NCBI GenBank assembly: GCA_028280195.1
Contig: JANQMH010000073.1
Location: forward strand, 1-64,000
Length of the DNA stretch: 64,000 nucleotides
Reading direction: 5' to 3'
Origin: Exilibacterium sp.
GTDB taxonomy: Bacteria; Pseudomonadota; Gammaproteobacteria; Pseudomonadales; Cellvibrionaceae
Every line of letters begins with the position of its first letter. Position 1 is the stretch's first letter. Below the pieces are notes generated by a model. That model worked only from the letters and a program-made list of their open reading frames with translations, was not told the DNA's origin and ran no database searches. Made by a program: the position numbers and the translations under genes. This document shows positions 34,362 to 42,720 of this stretch, in pieces.

Positions 34362-36653
34362 TTACAATTGATAACTTACCGATAGCGCCATACTGCGCCC
34401 CGGCGCCAGGCTTGCTTCCAGATCACCCTCCGCATTGGCGCCCTTTTCATGGCTGGACCAGTAGCGCTTATCAAAAGCATTAAATACCGATAGATCAATG
34501 CGCAGTTCAGGCAGCGGCTTCCAGTAGAAGTCCAGATCGTGAACGGCATAGCCGGGTGGCTCAAAGCTCGGCAACTCAGCCCCACGAAAAACCAAGGGTT
34601 CGGCATCGTCTGCTTTCTGTGCCGCACGCAAATGCCAACCGAAACCCAGTGTGCCCTCGGCGCTGCTGAAGTGCAAACCCAGTACACCGGTATTGGGACC
34701 AACACTGTTCAGGCCGGAGCCGGTTTCTTTGTTTTCGCCATCGATGACATTGAAGCCCGCCTTGGCATCGCCCTGCCAACCGCCGGGCAACCAGTCATTC
34801 AGCGCCAACTGCATGCCCAGTTCCCAGCCGGAAATCTCAACTTCGTTAAGGTTTTGATACTGGATTTGGCGAATCGCGGTTGGCCCGGTAAAAACGGGTG
34901 GCTGATCACGAAAGCCAATCGTGCGCGAATCAATGAAGTCTTCATAGCTATTGTCGTAATAGGCAGCCTGTAGAGAAAAGCGCTCGGTTTGCCAGCGCCA
35001 ACCCAGCTCGAAACCTTCACTGGTTTCCGGTTTCAAGTCGTTGTTGGGTATGACTTCGTGGGGCACACCGGGCACGGGAATTAAAATCCCACGACTGATG
35101 AACTGATCATCGACCGGCGGTGCCCGGAAGCCCGTGTTGTAGTTACCGTAAAACTGTATATCGTCATTGATAAAATAGGTCAACCCCACATGGGGTGACC
35201 ACTCATTGTCTGAGCGCTCACTGACCGGCGAATCAGAGATATTGAAGTTGGCGTAAGCCGCATCCACAGTTGGCGAACTGCTGTAGTAGTCGAAGCGCAC
35301 ACCCATCATAATGCGCAACTGCTCCACAGGCGAATAGACATCCTGCAGATAGACACCGTACTGTTCGATATCCGTATCCGGGTAGGACTTACCCGGATAG
35401 GTCAAACCCGCATTGGTATTGCTGACTTCGTTGGTCAGCAGGTCAATGTCTTGCCTGTCGACAGGGCGGGTTAAATCGCGCTGCACCAGGTCTGTACCCA
35501 AGGTAATGGCGTGCCGGCCCCACTGGTGATCCAGCTGGATATTGGCACTCAGTTGTTCCTGCTCGAATTCTTCTCGTTCAAGGATTAAATTTGATGTGAA
35601 TAAGCTCGACTGACGTTCCCGTTCATCCTGCTGGTAGTTGGACATTTGGTAGTCCAACTGCCACTTGAGGCTATCCAAACCAGCCAGCTCTTGAATGTTG
35701 TGGCGTACACCGATGTGCCAGCGCTCGGATTCATCCGTCGCTGCGGCTTCAGTAATCGCCGAGCCCGGAGGGCCACTGATGGGGCCGAGGTTGGTGTTCA
35801 GTTGGTTATCTACATCCTGTTGCCAGTAGTTACCCAGCAATTCCCACTTCTGCAGTCTGGAAGGGCGGATTGACCACTTGGCCAGTACACTGTGCAGCTC
35901 ACCGTCTTTCGGGTTGGGGGTAAAACTGCCATTGGACTCAACTTCAGAAAAATCCTGGCGCTCAACCTGCAACATACCATAACCGCCACCGATTTCGCTG
36001 GCGCTTACCAAAGCCAAGCGGCGGCGCTCATCAACGCTGTTATAGCCGGTGTTAAAACGCAGCAAGGGTTCCCCATCGTTGCGCTGCACTTCTTTCTCGG
36101 CATCGAGGCTATTCAAAATCACCACACCACCGAGAGCATCACTGCCGTACAAGGCCGAGGCAGCGCCTTTCAACACCTCAACAGAATCCAGGTTGTAGGC
36201 GCTAAAGTTACCACGGCCCTGATCAGTACCCGCCGAGCCAAAGCCATCCGGCATGCGCACGCCGTCTCTCACCATCAGTACGCGGTTGCCGCCGATACCG
36301 CGAATATTGATATTGGCATCGCCGTGGCGCCCCCCCGAATTCTCTATGGTAATACCCGGCTCGTAGCGGAACAGCTGACTGAGGGTATTGGGCTGCAAAC
36401 GCAGGATATCACTGTGTTTAATCACCGAGACTGACGCCGGCGTTTCTTTGATAGTCGTTTCAGAACGGTAAGCAGTAACGGTAACTTCCTCAACATCTAT
36501 AGCCGTTTGACTTATTTCCGTTTGATCTATTTCCGTTTGAACCATTTCCTTTTGAACCATCTCCTTTTGAACTTCCGCAGCCTCCATACCACCGGCATTT
36601 GCCAGCAGCAAGGCGCCGGCACAGGACGATATATAGCCCGCTTTTCTTTTCAT
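34362..36653 (-). CDS. hmuR: HmuR-like TonB-dependent heme/hemoprotein receptor
   Basis: The 763-residue receptor has a signal peptide, a short tandem-repeat region (residues about 28-52), a TonB box (EEVTVTAYRS), a plug with SVEVLKGAASALYGSDALGG, and a barrel ending LSVSYQL. The barrel contains the heme-receptor FRAP box (GFRAPPVDD) and an NPNL-like box (NNDLKPETS), which supports heme as ligand. There is no STN domain, so control is not by surface signalling; a palindrome at 36723-36739 is a candidate iron-responsive operator. It is 79 bp upstream of hmuS and begins the hmuRSTUV-like operon. Confidence 0.88.
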   Translation of the reverse strand: MKRKAGYISSCAGALLLANAGGMEAAEVQKEMVQKEMVQTEIDQTEISQTAIDVEEVTVTAYRSETTIKETPASVSVIKHSDILRLQPNTLSQLFRYEPGITIENSGGRHGDANINIRGIGGNRVLMVRDGVRMPDGFGSAGTDQGRGNFSAYNLDSVEVLKGAASALYGSDALGGVVILNSLDAEKEVQRNDGEPLLRFNTGYNSVDERRRLALVSASEIGGGYGMLQVERQDFSEVESNGSFTPNPKDGELHSVLAKWSIRPSRLQKWELLGNYWQQDVDNQLNTNLGPISGPPGSAITEAAATDESERWHIGVRHNIQELAGLDSLKWQLDYQMSNYQQDERERQSSLFTSNLILEREEFEQEQLSANIQLDHQWGRHAITLGTDLVQRDLTRPVDRQDIDLLTNEVSNTNAGLTYPGKSYPDTDIEQYGVYLQDVYSPVEQLRIMMGVRFDYYSSSPTVDAAYANFNISDSPVSERSDNEWSPHVGLTYFINDDIQFYGNYNTGFRAPPVDDQFISRGILIPVPGVPHEVIPNNDLKPETSEGFELGWRWQTERFSLQAAYYDNSYEDFIDSRTIGFRDQPPVFTGPTAIRQIQYQNLNEVEISGWELGMQLALNDWLPGGWQGDAKAGFNVIDGENKETGSGLNSVGPNTGVLGLHFSSAEGTLGFGWHLRAAQKADDAEPLVFRGAELPSFEPPGYAVHDLDFYWKPLPELRIDLSVFNAFDKRYWSSHEKGANAEGDLEASLAPGRSMALSVSYQL
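36503..36577 (-). repeat. Five 15-bp tandem repeats inside hmuR
   Basis: Units such as CCGTTTGACTTATTT, CCGTTTGATCTATTT, CCGTTTGAACCATTT and CCTTTTGAACCATCT follow each other without gaps. They encode pentapeptides of the form Q-T/K-E-x-x between signal peptide and TonB box. Being multiples of three, copy changes keep the frame, so the linker length may vary between strains. Confidence 0.8.
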
Positions 36654-36722
36654 TTTGACCCCAATTCGTTTATTAAATAAGTAGTAAGTAGTAGTAGCCC
36701 ATCCACGCCAACTAGAACGTTG

Positions 36723-36739
36723 ATGTTATATCATAACAT
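36723..36739. promoter_or_regulatory. 17-bp palindrome upstream of hmuR
   Basis: ATGTTAT-ATC-ATAACAT is a perfect 7-3-7 inverted repeat 70 bp before the hmuR start, in an AT-rich promoter-like stretch. It resembles the size and position of a Fur-type operator, though the base sequence matches the Fur consensus only partly. Confidence 0.5.
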
Positions 36740-37239
36740 TTCACAAAAGAAAAATGAGTGAGTGTTCAAACGCGTTTTGAAAGTGCTGTGACAAGTACCC
36801 GCCGGGATAAATGGCTCAAGGGACACATGCGTTGACACAGCGCCAAAACGGGCCTTGCGGCGAGGTCAATTTAATAGAGAAAGTGCCTGGAAAAACAGAA
36901 ACTTAAGGGCCCAAGCGGGCGGATTTGATGGGGCTGGTATCGCCGGCCGTGTTCGATGAATGTTCATCCCCCGTTAATGGGGTAGAGACCACTCTGATGG
37001 CTTTCTCGGGTTGATGGCTTTCCCGGGCTGATGGCTCTCTCGGGCTGATGGCTCTCTCGGGTTCTAACTGGGGAAAATGGCGGGGCGTGCTGGATTAACC
37101 AAAATAGCTTGAGGGCAATTATGGAAGTAATCTGAACAAATTAACAAGTGATAGACAGAAAGTCTTACCCTTTCGCTAAATTTATTATTCACCATAACAG
37201 CTCCGCCACTATAGGCCCGATAACTGATAACATAGCGGA
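36740..37239. other. Intergenic region between hmuR and pepQ
   Basis: Apart from the 17-bp tandem repeats at 36995-37062, no gene, clear terminator or promoter was recognised. The two flanking operons both read to the left, so the hmu promoter must lie at its left end. Confidence 0.45.
36995..37062. repeat. Four 17-bp tandem repeats, intergenic
   Basis: TGATGGCTTTCTCGGGT at 36995, then three variants (TGATGGCTTTCCCGGGC, TGATGGCTCTCTCGGGC, TGATGGCTCTCTCGGGT) follow head to tail to 37062. There is no spacer, so this is a minisatellite, not CRISPR. It is a possible strain-typing locus. Confidence 0.85.
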
Positions 37240-38559
37240 TCACATGGCGATGCGGGTCAAGTTTTGCGGGCCGTCTTCAGTTATCAATACATTGTCTTCA
37301 ATACGAATACCACCGCAGGACCTCAGTTGCGCTACCAGCGCCCAGTCGATCGCATTGCGGTGTTTGCCCTGCTGTAGTTGTTTAAGCAGTGGCTCGATAA
37401 AATAAATACCGGGTTCAACGGTAACCACCTGATTAGGCTCAATGGTTCGCAGCATACGGAATCGCGGATAGTTCGGATCAATATCGATTAATGCACCGGA
37501 GGCGTCCCGCTGATTGGCTCCCACATCGTGAACCTGCAAACCTAAAAAATGGCCTAACGGATGCGGTAAAAAATGACCGGCAACACCGCATTCTACTGCC
37601 GTTGTCGCAGACATCTTTAACACACCGGCGTCCTCAAGAATGACGGGAATTTTGTGTAGTGCCAATACATTCAGATCAAAATAACGCACACCCACCTGGT
37701 GCTTGCTGACAAGTTCCCGCTGCACTCGATCCAGGGCGGTAATCAGATCCGCAAACAGGCCATGATAGAAAGAATAGGTGCGCGTAATATCAGCCGCATA
37801 ACCATAACAGGAGGCAGCCGCATCGATTAGCAGGCTGTGAGTTCTGCCGGGCACTGAGCTATCCCTACCCCAATAATGTAAAATAGCAGCATGTTGGTTA
37901 ACGGCGACAATACTGGGGTAAGCCAGCATTTCTTCGCTCTGTTGGCAGGCTTGCTGAAAAGCCAGCGCTATGTCCAACTCACTGGCGCGATGATAGAAAG
38001 CCTGCCGGGCTGCAATATGACCTTTGCTGCTGGTCTTATTGGCTTCCCGAATACAGGCTTGCTCGTAGAGCGTTTTATAACTGCGGTGCCAGTTGAGTTC
38101 GGCAATCAGGGGCTCGGGGTTATACTGCCCTGCTATCCACTCCTTAATATGCCGGTTAGGCTCACCTAGAAACGCGCTGTGTTGAGTATCGCCAAAAAAT
38201 TCACTGGCCTGTTCTTTCTCAACGATCGACACAATTGTGAAATACGGAGTCCAATAGCTTTCGAGTAGCTGCGGTACCACATGCCAGTAGTCCTCCGGTT
38301 GATAAAGCAATAGTATGGGCTTGTTACCGGCTTGCCAAATCACCCAGCTTTCGGGCGCATTGATTAGCGGAACGATAGCTTTAAACTGCGCAGCGGGGAA
38401 AAACGGATAAGGCAAATCATCCTGAAAACGTGTTTTAACGGCGCCACTGTATACCAATAGCTTGTCAATACGATGATTCTCCAAAGCGCGATCATAGCGC
38501 TTTTGTAAATGTGAAAAATGGTCGGCATAGTACCTTTCGGCAAAGCACTGTTTGCGCAT
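37240..38559 (-). CDS. pepQ: Xaa-Pro dipeptidase (prolidase, M24)
   Basis: The start at the second ATG (MRKQC, 38559) has GGGGGAG at proper spacing. The ~439-residue protein aligns in length and pattern with bacterial PepQ: N-terminal domain with HFSHLQKRYDRALE and PYPFFPAAQFKAIVPL, and a pita-bread domain with metal ligands in LLIDAAASCYGYAADITRTY (two Asp), HPLGHFLGLQVHDVG (His), TVEPGIYF (Glu) and GIRIEDNVLIT (Glu). PepQ cleaves Xaa-Pro dipeptides in the cytosol. It is the last gene of island 1, 43 bp after a CocE/S15 hydrolase. Two decayed copies of its C-terminal part exist at 25084 and 62029. Confidence 0.9.
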   Translation of the reverse strand: MRKQCFAERYYADHFSHLQKRYDRALENHRIDKLLVYSGAVKTRFQDDLPYPFFPAAQFKAIVPLINAPESWVIWQAGNKPILLLYQPEDYWHVVPQLLESYWTPYFTIVSIVEKEQASEFFGDTQHSAFLGEPNRHIKEWIAGQYNPEPLIAELNWHRSYKTLYEQACIREANKTSSKGHIAARQAFYHRASELDIALAFQQACQQSEEMLAYPSIVAVNQHAAILHYWGRDSSVPGRTHSLLIDAAASCYGYAADITRTYSFYHGLFADLITALDRVQRELVSKHQVGVRYFDLNVLALHKIPVILEDAGVLKMSATTAVECGVAGHFLPHPLGHFLGLQVHDVGANQRDASGALIDIDPNYPRFRMLRTIEPNQVVTVEPGIYFIEPLLKQLQQGKHRNAIDWALVAQLRSCGGIRIEDNVLITEDGPQNLTRIAM

Positions 38560-38608
38560 AGTCATTCTCCCCCAGTGCCGGTTAGCGGCGGTAACATAGC
38601 GCTTTAAT

Positions 38609-40384
38609 TCAAAGTGTAATCGTCGGTAAAATCAGCCGCGAAGCACGATTGTCATCGTGAAATACTGTCTGCTTTGCACCGCGGCTCTGGGTGTCGGTGG
38701 CAACAGGGTTGCCGGTATTGGTGTTGGCACAGAATAGTGGAAAGCAGGCACTGCTAATGGCCAGGCGAAGCCGGTTGCCGGCAGCGAGCTGGTGGCCTGA
38801 CGGACCAAGCTTAATGGTTAGCTTCACGGGCTGGTTTGGCGTCAGTAGCACTTCTTTATCAAATCCCTGACGAAATCTGGATCTCAGTGCCGGGATAGTG
38901 CCGTCAAAAGGAATCGAACGGCCATCGGGATACACTTCGGTAAGCGTGACAAACCAATCGGTATCGGCAGCATCGCTGGATACATACAAAATAACCTGGC
39001 TCTCACCAAGGATAGCCAGAGGCTGAGGTAATGGCTTGCTGGTATACGCTAATACGTCAGAGCGTATTTCGATGGCCCGCCGATCAGAAAAGTAATCGCT
39101 CATGGTAATGGGCCCCGGTGTCGCTACCGCGGGGTCATAAGTATAGGTATCCGGTGCTTCGCAACCCGGTGGCTCATCATCCAGCCAGCCATCGCCCGGC
39201 AATACCCTGGCATTGCCTCGGCTATGCAGGTATAAGCAGCGTTGCACAGTGCCTGGCGCGGGAAAGGTCGGGTAATCTTTCCAGATACCGGCGCCGGTAA
39301 TAAACACCCGTACGCGCTCAGCTTGTATCACATTGTCAGTTATACCTTTTAAATAGCGGTCATAGAACAGAAGGCGCTGCGCCAACAAGTCCACGTTACC
39401 GGCTTCCGGCATTTGGCGGTCGCCGTTATCCGCGGCGTGCGACTCGGAAACATAGGTTTGTGCATGATTCCATGGGCCCACCAATAAATAGCGATCATCC
39501 CTGGCCGGCAGGATTTGTTCTAGCCTGCAAAAGTAGTCTATGGGTCCTATCGTCAGATCATACCAGCCATCGGTGAAAAATATCGGTAAATCCAACTTAT
39601 GTAAATCAGCTTCTGAAAACTGAATAGGTTTCCAAAAATCATTATCAGCGATATTGCGAAGCATTGCGGTCCAGGATTCCAGTTTATCCCCGGACAAAAT
39701 AATCTGACCGGCGTCAATAAGCGGCCGGCTAAACAATGCCTTGTGCCAGTCGGGGTGCCCGCTTATGCTGGTATCGCCATAGGCGGCGTCCAAGCAGTCT
39801 ATACCTTCGGCGTCGACCATCTGAAACCACTGCAATAGAATACAGTGAAACGGAATGCCGCCGATAAAGGGAAACGTTGTGAAAGGGCTGCCGACAAATG
39901 CCGTCGGCATTATACATTTCAGTGCCGGGGGTTGTTCTCTGGCAGCCAACAATTGTACGGCGCCAAGGTAGGACGGTCCCTCCATACCAACTTGTCCATT
40001 GCACCATGTTTGTTTTTCCAGCCAGTCGATACAGTCATAGCCGTCTATCGCATCGTCTTGTAAATAGTGAAATACCCCCTCTGACTTATATTGCCCCCGG
40101 GTTAACTGAAATACCACAGCATACCCGGCGGCCAAATAGCGGCCAACCGGCAATTTATCGTTTCGCGACGGCCGAGAATACGGATAAGGTGAGCGTATCA
40201 AAACCACCGGAAACCGAGTGTCCTGTTCCGGCAGGAAGACCTCGGTATACAAGCGTCTGCCGTCCCGCATTGGTACCATTACCGTAAACGCTGGCCTGGA
40301 GGGAGTCAGATCAGGTGACGGTGGCGGAGCATATTTGGCTTTTCTCCAGACTTTCACTCGGGCATCGTAGTCTTGTTCACTCAC
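38609..40384 (-). CDS. CocE/NonD family alpha/beta hydrolase (S15-like), island 1
   Basis: The 591-residue protein has the family triad: nucleophile S138 in GPSYLG (136-141), D276 in TDGWYD, and H307 in GPWNH. The C-terminal X-Pro dipeptidyl-peptidase-type jelly-roll domain follows (RRAIEIRSDVLAYTS to HQLAAGNRLRLAISSACFP). The family includes cocaine esterase, alpha-amino acid ester hydrolase, glutaryl-acylases and Xaa-Pro dipeptidyl peptidases. No signal peptide is visible, so it is likely cytoplasmic. GTG start; it overlaps the MFS gene by 8 bp. The paralogue at 52985 has every catalytic residue at the same number. Proline-containing peptides or amino-acid esters are plausible substrates. 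Confidence 0.9.
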   Translation of the reverse strand: MSEQDYDARVKVWRKAKYAPPPSPDLTPSRPAFTVMVPMRDGRRLYTEVFLPEQDTRFPVVLIRSPYPYSRPSRNDKLPVGRYLAAGYAVVFQLTRGQYKSEGVFHYLQDDAIDGYDCIDWLEKQTWCNGQVGMEGPSYLGAVQLLAAREQPPALKCIMPTAFVGSPFTTFPFIGGIPFHCILLQWFQMVDAEGIDCLDAAYGDTSISGHPDWHKALFSRPLIDAGQIILSGDKLESWTAMLRNIADNDFWKPIQFSEADLHKLDLPIFFTDGWYDLTIGPIDYFCRLEQILPARDDRYLLVGPWNHAQTYVSESHAADNGDRQMPEAGNVDLLAQRLLFYDRYLKGITDNVIQAERVRVFITGAGIWKDYPTFPAPGTVQRCLYLHSRGNARVLPGDGWLDDEPPGCEAPDTYTYDPAVATPGPITMSDYFSDRRAIEIRSDVLAYTSKPLPQPLAILGESQVILYVSSDAADTDWFVTLTEVYPDGRSIPFDGTIPALRSRFRQGFDKEVLLTPNQPVKLTIKLGPSGHQLAAGNRLRLAISSACFPLFCANTNTGNPVATDTQSRGAKQTVFHDDNRASRLILPTITL

Positions 40385-41744
40385 TGCAATATCCAGACAC
40401 TGATTTTCCGGCCTCCCTGCTTTGCAAAATAGCTATGCGCCGTTGGATAATTCGTTGGCGCTGTTCAGTGATTGGAGAGTGTAAAATGATTGGGATAGCG
40501 GCAAAGGACAAAATGGCCGGTGCGATAGAAAAAGCCAGCTTAATACCGAATACAGCCTCAGCAGAGAATGTATCTGCCGACGGAACAAAGCCGAAATAAC
40601 CCGTGATGGCCAATGCCAAGGCGATACCCAAGCCGCCGCTACCCTTGGTAATAAGGGTATTAAATGCATAGTAGCCGCCGGCACGGGCCCGGCCAAACTT
40701 CAGCGTTCCATAGTCGACAATATCACCCAACATCGATTGCACAGCAATGATAAGACAAGTAAAGCTGGCGTATACCCCCATCACTACAACGATCGCAATC
40801 GCAACGGGCGTTCCAGGTACAAACAAACTGTGAGCCAGCGCCATTACTGCAAACAGACCGGTACTGATGGCCCATGCGGTTGATTTACTGGTTTTGCGAA
40901 TCAACCCGTTCCAGAATGGGATCGAGAAAACACCGGCAATGGAACCCGATAAAAAGACAAGGGCAACATGATCTCCAAACTGCAAATACGCATCAAAAAA
41001 AATAAAATGTAAAGCAAACCACATACCGAGACCGAAACCCGATAGCGCATAGGCTGTAACGAGCATTATTAGCGGTTTATTGTTAACGACAGATTCCAAG
41101 AAAGCGCTAAAGCTCTCCGTTGACTGTGTGGCACGGTGCGTACCACTCGGTGCGATAAGCACCAGCGGAGCCAGCGTGGCAAGCATTAATACCGCGCCAA
41201 TAACTGCAGCAACTTGTAGGGTTTCCGGTGTATAGGTTGACGATGAAAAAAGGGGCAGAAACGGTAATCCGTAAAAACTGATATTGCTGATTTTCAGAAA
41301 AAATGTACGCCAGCTAAAGACCATGGCCCGCTCGCTGTAATCGGCGGATATTTCTGCGCCCCAGGCGGCGTGGGAAATATCAAAGATTGTCCACGTTAAA
41401 TAGAAGCTTACATACCAAAATAGTAGATACGGCACCGTGACATCATCAGGCGGTGAAAACAAAAACCAGGCACAAAAAACCATTAGCACACCACCGCCGA
41501 CCACCCAGGGCTTACGGGTTCCATACCTTAATAAAGCGCGATCTGACAGCGCGCCGATAAGCGGATCGGATACTGCATCGAATAGACGGACCAGTAACAC
41601 AACACTGGCAATCGTCGTTAATTCAATATAAAAATATTTGGCATAGATTCCGGGAACAATGCCTGCGGCAGGCGCAAATAGAAAAACAGCAGGCGCATAA
41701 ACGGCCGAATAGCTTATATAATGTTTGACTTTAATGCTGTTCAT
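40377..41744 (-). CDS. GPH-type MFS cation symporter, island 1
   Basis: The 455-residue protein has 12 predicted helices and GPH signatures: DAVSDPLIGALSDRALLRYGTRKPW near residues 56-80 (loop 2-3), ERAMVFSWRTFF, and a late GDIVDYGTLKFGRARAGGYYA. The family moves sugars, glucuronides or small organic anions with Na+ or H+. It lies 6 bp after the alpha/beta hydrolase gene and overlaps the CocE gene, so it presumably carries the ligand or breakdown product across the inner membrane. The substrate cannot be read. AmpG is a different MFS group. Confidence 0.88.
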   Translation of the reverse strand: MNSIKVKHYISYSAVYAPAVFLFAPAAGIVPGIYAKYFYIELTTIASVVLLVRLFDAVSDPLIGALSDRALLRYGTRKPWVVGGGVLMVFCAWFLFSPPDDVTVPYLLFWYVSFYLTWTIFDISHAAWGAEISADYSERAMVFSWRTFFLKISNISFYGLPFLPLFSSSTYTPETLQVAAVIGAVLMLATLAPLVLIAPSGTHRATQSTESFSAFLESVVNNKPLIMLVTAYALSGFGLGMWFALHFIFFDAYLQFGDHVALVFLSGSIAGVFSIPFWNGLIRKTSKSTAWAISTGLFAVMALAHSLFVPGTPVAIAIVVVMGVYASFTCLIIAVQSMLGDIVDYGTLKFGRARAGGYYAFNTLITKGSGGLGIALALAITGYFGFVPSADTFSAEAVFGIKLAFSIAPAILSFAAIPIILHSPITEQRQRIIQRRIAILQSREAGKSVSGYCSE

Positions 41745-41750
41745 CGCTTG

Positions 41751-42689
41751 TCAGGCGTCGTAATGACTAGCGACATTAAGGATTTCTCGCACAACAATCG
41801 CAGCGTATTCAGGATTGCTAACTAAAGAGCTATGATCTGCATTTTTAATTACTATGTGCCTCCCCTGCAACGAAAGGGCCGCCAATTTTTTTTGCAGGCA
41901 CTGTTTTGGCAAACCGCCATCTTGATCCAAATCGGGCAACTGCCCAGATGTAGTTACTATGTCAGCCGATATTGAAGTCACTGGTAAATGCTTTAAAGCG
42001 TGACAGTTTTCAGCCTGGCTAGCAGACAGTTCAAAGTCCATTAATGTCTGAATACTCGTATCATATCGGCTCAACTGCATTGCCGAGTGTTGCAATTGTT
42101 GTTGAATCAATGGTATATCCGAGAATTCATTAATCAATTGTTGATCCACACTGTGTATACAATTAGAAATAGCAAATTTTTTTTGTTCGTTGTAGGTCTT
42201 GCATGCTAATTCCACCCATTTTGACCATAGTGGTGTGCGGCAGCGTTCGGGGTGTATTGCATCTAAAAAAACAGCACCGGCAATATCTTGCGGATAGGCC
42301 TTGGCAAAAGCCATTAATAGAATTCCGCCTATTGAATGCCCAACCATTATCAGCGGGCACCTGACATCGGCCAGTCGTAACAGCTGGCGTAATTCAGCGG
42401 TGATGGTCAGTGCATCTTTGGGACCCGAATGAGCCTCACTCCAGCCCAAACCTGCGCGATCATAGCTTACTACCTGCACCTTGGAACACAGTTTCTGCTG
42501 CAAGCGATAGTAGTATATAGACGGCATACTGTTACCTGCCTCTATAACGATCGTAGGTAGGTCGGTGCTGGCACCACTCACATATATATGCATATTATGA
42601 TTGCCAACTTTATAATATTTGCCCAGGGGTTTCATGTGACGCTTCTTGAAAGTCTCATACTGATCCAATACCGGTTGATTGCTATTCAA
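41751..42689 (-). CDS. Alpha/beta hydrolase, island 1
   Basis: The 312-residue protein starts at TTG 42689. The oxyanion region VIEAGNS, then VSYDRAGLGWSE, the nucleophile elbow GHSIGG (S119), the acid region VFLDAIHPE and the late His in NADHSSL give a complete triad. No signal peptide is seen. It follows the receptor gene by 31 bp. It could hydrolyse an ester, amide or lactone of the imported compound. The counterpart in island 2 is at 54805-55821, with gene order relative to the MFS carrier swapped. Confidence 0.85.
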   Translation of the reverse strand: MNSNQPVLDQYETFKKRHMKPLGKYYKVGNHNMHIYVSGASTDLPTIVIEAGNSMPSIYYYRLQQKLCSKVQVVSYDRAGLGWSEAHSGPKDALTITAELRQLLRLADVRCPLIMVGHSIGGILLMAFAKAYPQDIAGAVFLDAIHPERCRTPLWSKWVELACKTYNEQKKFAISNCIHSVDQQLINEFSDIPLIQQQLQHSAMQLSRYDTSIQTLMDFELSASQAENCHALKHLPVTSISADIVTTSGQLPDLDQDGGLPKQCLQKKLAALSLQGRHIVIKNADHSSLVSNPEYAAIVVREILNVASHYDA

Positions 42690-42720
42690 TCAACCGGCAA
42701 TGTAATCCGCGGGGAAGAGT

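Noticed and set aside
36995..37062. CRISPR array
   Set aside because: The four units are contiguous without spacers, and no cas genes are present.
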